A stretch of 64,000 bases of DNA. Source: Crocinitomicaceae bacterium. Lineage in GTDB: Bacteria > Bacteroidota > Bacteroidia > Flavobacteriales_D > Crocinitomicaceae. Every line of letters starts with the position of its first letter. Position 1 is the first letter of the stretch. This document shows positions 54,833 to 61,999 of this stretch, one piece after another. The stretch is taken from the NCBI GenBank assembly GCA_002709305.1, contig PAQM01000005.1:109627-173626 (forward strand). The letters run 5' to 3'. The notes under the pieces are model-generated. The model worked only from the letters and a program-made list of their open reading frames with translations. It had not been told where the DNA came from and ran no database searches. The translations under genes and the position numbers were made by a program.

Positions 54833-55389
54833 TATTTTTTCCAGTCATCTAGACTAAATACGAATGTTTCACCATTGTCATCATATGTTGATTTTGTGGC
54901 CCATTCATCGCAAGTTCTATCTCCAAAATCAATAGTTGCAACCCATGCTCCAGAATCGTAGTCGTAGTATTTTATAATTCCAGCAATAATATATTCACAA
55001 TCATTAGATTTTATAAGAGGTTCCACTATTACTTTTTTATATTTAGATTTTTTACCATCATAATATGATTCATCTAATTGTAATTCAAATGTTGAAATAT
55101 TTCCATCTTGGGTAAGGTTTGCTATACTATTTTCTTCTCCATCACCAAAATTTACTTTAGCAACAATATTGCCATTTTGAATATATTCTATTTCACCTGT
55201 AGTATAGTAATCGTTAGATGATGATTTTACAAATGATTCAGTAATATTCACATCACCTCCTGAGTTTGATAAAGTTATTTGAGCTGACTCTAAAGAAATT
55301 TCTCTTGAGAAATCATCAATTTTTTTGTTTTTATTACATGAATAAATTAAAATTGATAAAACAGATAGAATAAATATTGTTTTTTTCAT
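54832..55389 (-). CDS. Lipoprotein with duplicated FGDG-type beta repeats, function unknown
   Basis: A 185-residue predicted lipoprotein with signal MKKTIFILSVLSILIYSC, Cys18. The mature part appears to contain two related beta units. The first, about 66-100, is YYTTGEIEYIQNGNIVAKVN then FGDGEEN. The second, about 134-170, is EYIIAGIIKYYD then SGAWVATIDFGDRTCDEWAT. The unit with VATIDFGDGTCD is found in many Bacteroidota lipoproteins of unknown function. It is the first gene of the operon with the acyltransferase and prfC. Nothing indicates an enzymatic role. Confidence 0.8.
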   Translation of the reverse strand: MKKTIFILSVLSILIYSCNKNKKIDDFSREISLESAQITLSNSGGDVNITESFVKSSSNDYYTTGEIEYIQNGNIVAKVNFGDGEENSIANLTQDGNISTFELQLDESYYDGKKSKYKKVIVEPLIKSNDCEYIIAGIIKYYDYDSGAWVATIDFGDRTCDEWATKSTYDDNGETFVFSLDDWKK

Positions 55390-55455
55390 TTGTATGTAGA
55401 TTTTAAAATTATAATTTAAATATAGGTAATTTTAGTGTTTTAGACTAAAATAAGG

Positions 55456-55498
55456 TAAATATAAAATGTACATTTATTTAATGTACATTTTATATTTA
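55456..55498. repeat. 19-bp perfect inverted repeat just downstream of tRNA-His
   Basis: The arms run 55456-55474 and 55480-55498 and are exact reverse complements around a 5-base loop; the core is ATGTACAT. On the minus strand the hairpin starts 5 bases after the tRNA 3' end and is followed by ACCTTATTTTAG, which is only weakly T-rich. It may terminate or protect the tRNA transcript, or be a palindromic element. Confidence 0.75.
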
Positions 55499-55503
55499 TT
55501 TTG

Positions 55504-55578
55504 GGTGGAAGATGGGGCTCGAACCCACGACCCTCGGTACCACAAACCGATGCTCTAACCAACTGAGCTACAACCACC
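55504..55578 (-). tRNA. tRNA-His (GTG anticodon)
   Basis: The minus strand folds as a tRNA. It has D arm GCTC/GAGC with loop AGTTGGTTA, anticodon stem TCGGT/ACCGA with loop TTGTGGT (anticodon GTG), variable loop GGGTC, and T arm GTGGG/CCCAT with loop TTCGAGC. G at -1 (55578) and C73 (55504) give the extra G-C pair of tRNA-His. CCA is not encoded. The acceptor arms GTGGTTG and CTTCCAC leave two U-U mismatches at 5-68 and 6-67. The 75 bases include G-1. Confidence 0.93.
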
Positions 55579-55589
55579 ATTTATATTCG

Positions 55590-55597
55590 CAAATATA
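55590..55597 (-). promoter_or_regulatory. Candidate -7 promoter box for tRNA-His
   Basis: The minus strand reads TATATTTG, a full TAnnTTTG match, 11 bases upstream of the tRNA 5' end, the distance expected for a short leader. No -33 TTG at standard spacing. Confidence 0.45.
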
Positions 55598-55697
55598 TGT
55601 AATTATAAATTATAGTTTTACGATTTTAGTAAATAATTAACTTTAAATATGTTGATAAAGTTTAGTTAAAAACTATATAAAGTATTTATACTCTAAT

Positions 55698-55705
55698 TAT
55701 TTTTG
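55698..55705 (+). promoter_or_regulatory. Candidate -7 promoter box for the Gfo/Idh oxidoreductase operon
   Basis: TATTTTTG matches TAnnTTTG. Its last base is the first base of the in-frame GTG at 55705, so that GTG cannot be the start if the box is used. This supports the ATG at 55723. Confidence 0.45.
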
Positions 55706-55722
55706 TGAAAAATTCTTTTTTT

Positions 55723-56703
55723 ATGCTTAAGATAGGTGTTCTTGGTGTTGGTCATTTGGGTGAAATACATGTCAAATTAATAACTCAACTAACTCAATAT
55801 TATAAATTAATAGGTTTTTATGATCCAAATGATTACAATGCGAAAAATATCATTCAAAAATATCATATTAAGAGGTTTTTTTCTTTAGAAGAATTAATTA
55901 AGGAGGTAGATTGTCTTGATATTGTGACTCCAACTATTACTCATTTTGATTGTGCCTCCAAGGCTCTTAAAATGAGTAAACATTTATTCATAGAAAAACC
56001 TTTAACTCAAACAATTGATGAGGCGAAAAAATTAATTCAATTAGCCAATGAAGCTGCTGTTAAAGTTCAAGTTGGTCATGTTGAACGATTTAATCCAGCA
56101 TTTAAAAAAGCTATGGCATATTTTAATAATCCTATGTTTATTGAAACTCATCGTTTAGCAAATTTTAATCCTCGTGGTACTGATACACCTGTTGTATTAG
56201 ATTTAATGATACATGACTTAGATATAATATTAAACGTTGTTAATTCAACAATTAAAAATATCTCAGCATCTGGTGTTCCAATAGTTAGTGACACACCAGA
56301 TATTGCTAATGCGAGGATTGAGTTTAATAATGGCTGTGTCGCAAACTTAACAGCAAGCAGGATTTCAATGAAAAACATGCGTAAATCTCGCTTTTTTCAA
56401 AAGGATGCATATATAAGTATTGATTTTTTAAAAAAAGAACTAGAAGTAGTTCGTATGGAAGATGTTAAAACTGATGTTGAACCATTTGATATTGTATTTG
56501 ATATTGGTGGTGATAAACCAAGAAAAAAAATAATTTTTGATAAACCAAACATTAAGCCTATCAATGCAATTGAAGAAGAATTAATCGATTTTCATGATAT
56601 TGTTATAAATGATCTCCCTCCAATTGTATCTATTGAAGATGCTTATTCAGCATTAGATGTAGCCCATCAAATATTAGATAAATTAAAATTATCATCACTT
56701 TAA
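55723..56703 (+). CDS. Gfo/Idh/MocA-family NAD(P)-dependent oxidoreductase
   Basis: A 326-residue sugar-type dehydrogenase. The N-terminal Rossmann motif LKIGVLGVGHLGEIHVKLI begins at residue 2 with this start. Then come DIVTPTITHFDCASKALKMS and the family signature HLFIEKPLTQTIDEAKKLI, with the catalytic-site Lys in EKP. The C-terminal domain includes VQVGHVERFNPAFKKAM and VVLDLMIHDLDIILNVV with the conserved His-Asp pair. The substrate is unknown; the neighbouring glycosylphosphotransferase suggests a nucleotide-sugar or polysaccharide role. A longer frame starts at a GTG at 55705, rejected because it coincides with the promoter box. Confidence 0.88.
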   Translation: MLKIGVLGVGHLGEIHVKLITQLTQYYKLIGFYDPNDYNAKNIIQKYHIKRFFSLEELIKEVDCLDIVTPTITHFDCASKALKMSKHLFIEKPLTQTIDEAKKLIQLANEAAVKVQVGHVERFNPAFKKAMAYFNNPMFIETHRLANFNPRGTDTPVVLDLMIHDLDIILNVVNSTIKNISASGVPIVSDTPDIANARIEFNNGCVANLTASRISMKNMRKSRFFQKDAYISIDFLKKELEVVRMEDVKTDVEPFDIVFDIGGDKPRKKIIFDKPNIKPINAIEEELIDFHDIVINDLPPIVSIEDAYSALDVAHQILDKLKLSSL

Positions 56704-56754
56704 TTAGACAATAAATAAATTTTGGTTTCGTTTAGTTTTTATTATGTTTAAAAT

Positions 56755-57654
56755 ATGAAATATATTGTATTGATAACTCTTATAATTTTCTTTTTTGGAT
56801 CATGTATAAAAAATAATTCAAATCCAATTTGGATAGAGGTTAAAGAATGGGAATTAATAGATAATCCTAATCAAAATGTTTTAGAAAATTACAATCCGGG
56901 AGTTTTAACTCATGGAATAAAAGATGTATGGCTTTATATAGACAATTCATTAGTCGGAGTTTTTGAAGTACCCTTTAGAGTTCCTGTTTTAGAAGAAGGA
57001 GTGAAAGAGATTAGAATGATTCCCGGAATACATAATAATGGTATTTCTACAACAAAAACTAGATATCCTTTTTTTGAGCCTTATGTTACAAATATTGATT
57101 TAATAGAAAATCAAACATACATTATTAATCCAGTTACTATGTATTCTACTTCAACTAAATTTTGGATCGAAAATTTTGAATCTTCTTCTAATCAATTTGT
57201 TGATGGTAATGCTACACTTTCGTCACTTATTCCATCTAATGACCCTTCTATAATTGATCCTTCAATTAATGAAAGTTATTTTGGACGTATTTCTTTAAAT
57301 AATATAGATAATATGTATATCGGATCTTCTGATGTTTTCGGTATTTCTGGAACTCCAATAGGTCTTCCAAAAGGTACAGATTGTTATTTAGAAATTGATT
57401 ATCACAATACTGCTGATATTACTACAGGAATATTAGCTTTAAGTTCAACTGATGGGATTAACAATCCATTAGTCACATTGAATAGGCAATTTGAAAGTGA
57501 GGTAGAGTGGAAGAAAATATATATTGAATTAAGAGAAGTAGTTTCAGGTTCTACATCAGCTCAATATTTTGAATTTACTTTAGATGCTTTATTGCCAAAT
57601 GGAGTTAATTCAGGTCAAATAAATATAGATAATTTTAAAGCAGTTTACTTTTAA
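56755..57654 (+). CDS. Lipoprotein of unknown function in the polysaccharide gene cluster
   Basis: A 299-residue predicted lipoprotein; signal KYIVLITLIIFFFGSC, Cys17. The mature protein is mostly beta. An N-terminal domain (about 25-125) has GIKDVWLYIDNSLVGVFEVP and RVPVLEEGVKEIRMIPGIHN, and a C-terminal jelly-roll-like part (about 135-299) has DCYLEIDYHNTADITTGILA and EWKKIYIELREVV. I recognise no catalytic motif. Its layout, a small stalk domain plus a carbohydrate-binding-like sandwich, would fit a surface or periplasmic glycan-binding role, but that is inference. Its stop overlaps the next start by one base (TAATG). Confidence 0.78.
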   Translation: MKYIVLITLIIFFFGSCIKNNSNPIWIEVKEWELIDNPNQNVLENYNPGVLTHGIKDVWLYIDNSLVGVFEVPFRVPVLEEGVKEIRMIPGIHNNGISTTKTRYPFFEPYVTNIDLIENQTYIINPVTMYSTSTKFWIENFESSSNQFVDGNATLSSLIPSNDPSIIDPSINESYFGRISLNNIDNMYIGSSDVFGISGTPIGLPKGTDCYLEIDYHNTADITTGILALSSTDGINNPLVTLNRQFESEVEWKKIYIELREVVSGSTSAQYFEFTLDALLPNGVNSGQINIDNFKAVYF

Positions 57655-59048
57655 TGAAATCAAATTTTCTTTTATTTATTTTAGTTTTTTTTGATTGGTT
57701 GTCAGCTTTTTTTACTTGGTTTTTCTTTTATTATTTTCGTAAAACAAGTATTGAAAATGTTGAGTTTTCTGTAAATAATTCTTTTTATATAGGTATTACA
57801 TTTCTTCCTATAGCTTGGCTTATTTTATATGCTTTACAAGGAATTTATAAAGATGTTAAAAGGTTGTATCGTTTAAGAATATTAATCAATACATTTTCAT
57901 CAACTTTAATAGGTTCTATTGGAATATTTTTTGTTTTTCTTTTAGATGATAACATAAATAGTTATTCGCAATATTATTATTCGGTTTTATTTTTATTTTT
58001 TATTCATTTTATTTTGACTTTTTTTCCAAGAATAATTTTGGTTAGTTACATAGTTAAAAAAATTCATAATCGTAAAGATGGATTTAAAACACTAATTATT
58101 GGAGGAAGTGATAAAGCTATTAATATATATCAAGAAATTAATAATTTACCTAAAGGAATAGGTTGTGAATTCGTAGGATTTTTAAATATTAATGGAGTTG
58201 ACAAATTACTAGATGAATATTTGCCTTATTTAGGGCATATAGATAATTTAGAAACAGTTATATGTAATTATAATATTGAAGAAGTAATTATTGCTTTAGA
58301 AAGTTCAGAACATGATAAATTGAAAAAGATTATTTCTAGGTTAGAATTTGCCGATATTAACATAAAAGTACTTCCGGATATGTATGATATTCTTTCAGGT
58401 ACTGTTAAAATGAATAATATTTTTGGTGCTCTTTTAATAAATATTAAATCAGAGATTATGCCTATTTGGCAAAGAGTTTTTAAACGTATGTTAGATATTA
58501 TAATTTCTTTAATGTCATTAGTATTACTCATTCCGGTATATATAATACTTGCAATTTTAGTTAAGCTTACTTCTCCCGGGCCTATAATATTTCGACAAGA
58601 TCGTATTGGGAAAAATGGAAAGTTATTTAGGATAGTTAAATTTAGAACTATGTTTATTAATTCTGAGATAAATGGACCTCAATTATCTTCATCAAATGAT
58701 TCTAGGATAACAAAGGTAGGTCGTTTTATGCGTAGGTCTAGATTGGATGAATTTTTACAATTTTACAACGTACTAATTGGTGAAATGTCTTTGGTAGGTC
58801 CAAGACCTGAAAGACAGTTTTTTATAGATAAAATTGTTGAACGTGAACCACAGTTTTTAAAATTAACAAAAGTGCGTCCTGGAATTACATCCTGGGGTCA
58901 AGTTAAATATGGTTATGCAGAAAATGTTGATCAAATGATAGATAGAATGAAATACGACTTGCTTTATTTGAAAAATCGTAGTTTATCTTTAGATTTTAAA
59001 ATTATGTTTTATACCGTTTTAATAATTTTTAAGGGTACGGGCAAATGA
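57654..59048 (+). CDS. Polyprenyl glycosylphosphotransferase (WcaJ/WbaP-type sugar transferase)
   Basis: A membrane enzyme that moves a sugar phosphate from UDP-sugar to undecaprenyl phosphate, starting exopolysaccharide or O-glycan synthesis. The 464 residues have four N-terminal helices (to about 130) and a CoA-binding-like domain (KTLIIGGSDKAINIYQEI to MNNIFGALLI). The re-entrant helix is KRMLDIIISLMSLVLLIPVY. The catalytic core is SPGPIIFRQDRIGKNGKLFR, VKFRTM, FMRRSRLDEFLQFYNVLIGE with the Asp-Glu pair, MSLVGPRPE and VRPGITSWGQVKYGY. All key blocks are intact. It ends the three-gene operon and abuts the FAH hydrolase stop with no gap. Confidence 0.94.
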   Translation: MKSNFLLFILVFFDWLSAFFTWFFFYYFRKTSIENVEFSVNNSFYIGITFLPIAWLILYALQGIYKDVKRLYRLRILINTFSSTLIGSIGIFFVFLLDDNINSYSQYYYSVLFLFFIHFILTFFPRIILVSYIVKKIHNRKDGFKTLIIGGSDKAINIYQEINNLPKGIGCEFVGFLNINGVDKLLDEYLPYLGHIDNLETVICNYNIEEVIIALESSEHDKLKKIISRLEFADINIKVLPDMYDILSGTVKMNNIFGALLINIKSEIMPIWQRVFKRMLDIIISLMSLVLLIPVYIILAILVKLTSPGPIIFRQDRIGKNGKLFRIVKFRTMFINSEINGPQLSSSNDSRITKVGRFMRRSRLDEFLQFYNVLIGEMSLVGPRPERQFFIDKIVEREPQFLKLTKVRPGITSWGQVKYGYAENVDQMIDRMKYDLLYLKNRSLSLDFKIMFYTVLIIFKGTGK

Positions 59049-59660
59049 TTATTTTATTTTTAAATTAAACATAACTTTATTTTCGATTAGACCTGTTAAT
59101 TGGTCTCCGATTTTAATCGGCCCAACACCTTCAGGAGTTCCTGTGAATATTAAGTCACCCTTTTTTAATGTTATAAACTTTGAAATATATGATATTAATG
59201 AATCTATTTTAAAAATCATTTCACTACTATTTCCTTTTTGAACAGTTTTTCCATTTTTATTTAGTTGGAATGATATATTATCTAAATTTAGTTTCTCTTT
59301 ATTAATAAATTCCTTAGAAATAGGAGCGCTGTTGTCAAATGATTTTGATATTTCCCATGGATGGCTATTCTTTTTACATTTTGTTTGTAAGTCTCTTGCA
59401 GTAAAGTCTATTCCAAGACCAATTTCAGAATAATATTTATGGGCAAATTTTTCCTTTATATTTTTACCGACTCGATCTATTTTTATCACTAATTCGCATT
59501 CAAATTCAATTTTTTTTGAAAAGTCAGGGTAGAAAAAAGGATTTTCAGCATTAAATAAAGAAGTTTCTGGTTTCATGAAAAATATTGGTTTTTCAGGAAC
59601 CTCTTCATTCATTTCAATAGCGTGTTTGAAGTAATTTCTACCAATACAGATTAATTTCAT
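59049..59660 (-). CDS. Fumarylacetoacetate hydrolase (FAH) family protein
   Basis: A 203-residue cytoplasmic enzyme of the FAH fold, small like the acylpyruvase/oxaloacetate decarboxylase (FAHD1) branch. Visible are MKLICIGRNYFKHAIEMNEE, then PIFFMKPETSLF, the metal ligands in IEFECELVIKIDRVG (Glu-x-Glu), GLGIDFTARDLQTKCKKNSH with the Asp ligand, and LKKGDLIFTGTPEGVGPIKI at the C-terminus. The likely substrate is an acylpyruvate or oxaloacetate. It starts on the base after the exonuclease stop, making a two-gene operon. Confidence 0.92.
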   Translation of the reverse strand: MKLICIGRNYFKHAIEMNEEVPEKPIFFMKPETSLFNAENPFFYPDFSKKIEFECELVIKIDRVGKNIKEKFAHKYYSEIGLGIDFTARDLQTKCKKNSHPWEISKSFDNSAPISKEFINKEKLNLDNISFQLNKNGKTVQKGNSSEMIFKIDSLISYISKFITLKKGDLIFTGTPEGVGPIKIGDQLTGLIENKVMFNLKIK

Positions 59661-60485
59661 TTATTTGAATTTGTTTTTTAGGTTTTTAAGTTTAATATTA
59701 AATTTTTCTTTTTCTTTTTCTTTTTTTATTTTTTTAATTATTTTTTTTAAACATTGTTTGGTGTGTCTAGGGAATTCAGCTTCCATTATCCAACCATAAT
59801 AACTAGGTTCTGAAATTGAAATTTCTTTAATTGATTTTCCTTTATGTTTCCCGAAATTATATATTTCAATTCCTTCTTTATTAATTGCTAGTCTTCCAGC
59901 AAAATCTATCCGGGTAACATTTTCATAATTTGAAAAATTAGCTAAAAAATTTACATCATTTTTTATTTCATCGTATCGAGATATTTGTGCATTTAATATT
60001 TCATAAGTTGCATTTGCATCAGCGATTGCAGAATGAGCATTTTCCAGTTTTTTATTACAGTAAAAATTATAAGCAGCAACTAAAGTTCTTTCTTCCATTT
60101 TATGGAAAATATTTTGTACATCAATATGTTTGCTATTTGATAAATCTATTATACTATTAGCTCTTATTAGTTCTTCTGCTAAGATTGGTAAATCAAATTT
60201 ATTTGAATTATAACCTACAATATCTGACTTTTCAATAAATTTTTCTAATTCTGGAACAATATCTTTAAAAGTCGGTTCATTTTCTATGTCTTTATTATAT
60301 ATTCCATGTATTTTACTAATTTCTAACGGGATTTTTTTTTCAGGATTTATTCGTTTGTGAAATTCTGATTTTTTACCATCAGTAGAGATTTTTATAATTC
60401 CTATTTCAACAATTCTATCATTAACTACATCTAAACCTGTTGCTTCAATATCTAGTATTATTATGTTTTTTTTGAGTTTAATCAT
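59661..60485 (-). CDS. DnaQ-like 3'-5' exonuclease with C-terminal DUF3820-like domain
   Basis: A 274-residue DEDDh exonuclease. Exo I is IILDIEATGLDVVNDRIVEI (Asp-x-Glu near 11-13), Exo II is DIVGYNSNKFDLPILAEEL, and Exo III is LENAHSAIADANATYEILNA with His and Asp. The C-terminal part, about residues 205-250, has KEGIEIYNFGKHKGKSIKEI and SYYGWIMEAEFPRHTKQCLK, which matches the DUF3820 type found attached to such exonucleases. It ends in a Lys-rich tail, suggesting nucleic-acid binding. Proofreading subunit or repair nuclease are both possible. No DNA polymerase gene is near. Confidence 0.9.
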   Translation of the reverse strand: MIKLKKNIIILDIEATGLDVVNDRIVEIGIIKISTDGKKSEFHKRINPEKKIPLEISKIHGIYNKDIENEPTFKDIVPELEKFIEKSDIVGYNSNKFDLPILAEELIRANSIIDLSNSKHIDVQNIFHKMEERTLVAAYNFYCNKKLENAHSAIADANATYEILNAQISRYDEIKNDVNFLANFSNYENVTRIDFAGRLAINKEGIEIYNFGKHKGKSIKEISISEPSYYGWIMEAEFPRHTKQCLKKIIKKIKKEKEKEKFNIKLKNLKNKFK

Positions 60486-60547
60486 TATGATAGTTAAAAT
60501 AGGATTTTGATTTTGTTTCTATTTTTATTCTAATTGTTAGTTAGAAT

Positions 60548-61924
60548 TTAAAATTCTCTATTTTCATCAAATGATTCAAGATATTCAGCAACTCGTTTCA
60601 CAAATTTACCGCCAAGTGCTCCATCAATAACTCTGTGGTCATATGAGTGTGATAAGAACATTTTTTGTCTAATTCCAATAAAATCACCTTCTATAGTTTC
60701 AATAACTGATGGTACTTTACGAATAGCTCCTAATGCTAAAATAGCGACTTGAGGTTGATTAATAATTGGTGTACCCATAACATTTCCAAATGTTCCAACG
60801 TTGGTTACAGTATAAGTACCTCCTTCAATATCTTCAGGTTTTAGACAATTATTTCGTGCATTATTGGCTAATTCATTTACTGATTTAGTTAAACCAGTTA
60901 GATTTAAACGATCTGCATTTTTTATTACAGGAACAATTAAATTTCCTGATGGAAGTGCAGTAGCCATACCGATATTTATATTATTTCTTTTAATAATTTT
61001 ATTTTCAGATACAGAGACATTAATCATTGGGAAATCTTTTATAGCTTTAACTATTGCTTCAATGATTATTGGAGTAAATGTGATTTTTTCACCCTCTCGT
61101 TTTATGAAATCATTTTTTATTTTATCTCTCCAATTAACTATTTTTGTCATATCAGCTTCAACATAACTAGTTACATGGGGCGAAACAGATTTTGACATAA
61201 CCATATGATCAGCAATTATTTTGCGCATACGATCCATTTCAATAATTTCGTCATTAGAGCCAATAATTATTTTAGGGTTTTTAATTTTTGTTGATAATTC
61301 AGTAGTGCTATTAGTTGAATTTTCAATAATTTGATTTGGAGTATTTAAATTGTTTCTATTTTCAATATATTTTAAAATATCTTTTTTGGTAACTCTAGAT
61401 GACTTTCCTGATCCAGAAATCGATTCTAATTCAGATATTAATATTCCTTCTTTTTCTGCAATGCTTCTAACTAGGGGGGAGTAGAATCTTCCAGATGGAC
61501 CTGATTTAGGGATATTATTACTGATTTTTTTATGATCTAATTTTTCTTCTATTTTCAGTTCTTCTTTAGACTCTTCTTTAGATTCTTCTTTAGATTCTTC
61601 TTTAGATTCTTCTTTAGACTCTTCTTTAGATTTTTGATTTGAATTTTCACTAGTTTCTTGATCGTTTTGTTCAATTATAGATCCATCTGTTGAAATTAAT
61701 GCAATTATATCTCCAACTTGCGCAACTTCATTTTCTTTAAAGAGTGTTTTTATTAAAATTCCTTCTGCTTCAGAAGGTAACTCATTGTCAACTTTATCTG
61801 TAGCTACTTCAACTAATGGCTCGTCAATTTGAACTGTATCTCCAATTTTTTTTAACCAATTAGTAATCGTGGCTTCTGTTACGCTTTCTCCCATCTTAGG
61901 GAGTCTAATTTCAACTTGTGACAT
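60548..61924 (-). CDS. 2-oxo acid dehydrogenase E2 component (dihydrolipoamide acyltransferase)
   Basis: The core acyltransferase of a 2-oxo acid dehydrogenase complex. The 458 residues contain one lipoyl domain (1-78; lipoyl Lys44 in EVATDKVDNELP), an acidic/basic low-complexity linker with six KEES-type repeats (about 99-122), and an E1/E3-binding domain (FYSPLVRSIAEKEGILISEL, about 145-185). The catalytic domain has VSPHVTSYVEADMTKIVNWR and the active-site SHSYDHRVIDGALGG. The single lipoyl domain fits the branched-chain or 2-oxoglutarate type more than the pyruvate type. E1 and E3 genes are not adjacent. A good promoter (TTG, 19 bases, TATTTTTG) lies upstream. Confidence 0.94.
   Translation of the reverse strand: MSQVEIRLPKMGESVTEATITNWLKKIGDTVQIDEPLVEVATDKVDNELPSEAEGILIKTLFKENEVAQVGDIIALISTDGSIIEQNDQETSENSNQKSKEESKEESKEESKEESKEESKEELKIEEKLDHKKISNNIPKSGPSGRFYSPLVRSIAEKEGILISELESISGSGKSSRVTKKDILKYIENRNNLNTPNQIIENSTNSTTELSTKIKNPKIIIGSNDEIIEMDRMRKIIADHMVMSKSVSPHVTSYVEADMTKIVNWRDKIKNDFIKREGEKITFTPIIIEAIVKAIKDFPMINVSVSENKIIKRNNINIGMATALPSGNLIVPVIKNADRLNLTGLTKSVNELANNARNNCLKPEDIEGGTYTVTNVGTFGNVMGTPIINQPQVAILALGAIRKVPSVIETIEGDFIGIRQKMFLSHSYDHRVIDGALGGKFVKRVAEYLESFDENREF
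61560..61631 (-). repeat. Six 12-bp tandem repeats in the E2 linker
   Basis: Six copies of a 12-base unit (TCTTCTTTAGAT or TCTTCTTTAGAC on the plus strand) encode the repeated tetrapeptide KEES of the E2 linker. The copies differ only at the last base, so the array is recent or kept uniform by slippage, and copy number may vary between strains. Confidence 0.92.
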
Positions 61925-61950
61925 ATTTTGTGTATACTCTTTATTAAGTA

Positions 61951-61980
61951 CAAAAATAATCTAAATTTATTCTTTATCAA
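61951..61980 (-). promoter_or_regulatory. Promoter for the E2 gene (-33 TTG and -7 TATTTTTG)
   Basis: On the minus strand, TTG (61980-61978) is followed after 19 bases by TATTTTTG (61958-61951), both elements of the Bacteroidota consensus at standard spacing. The start codon lies 26 bases after the -7 box. This is the best promoter match seen in the window. Confidence 0.55.
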
Positions 61981-61999
61981 TTTTTAGAATAATAAGGTT

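Noticed and set aside
55705-55722. GTG start for the Gfo/Idh oxidoreductase
   Set aside because: Its G is the last base of a TATTTTTG promoter box, and the Rossmann motif starts right after the ATG at 55723.
61560-61631. CRISPR-like repeat array
   Set aside because: The repeats are 12 bases, contiguous without spacers and in frame in the E2 linker; no cas genes are in the window.
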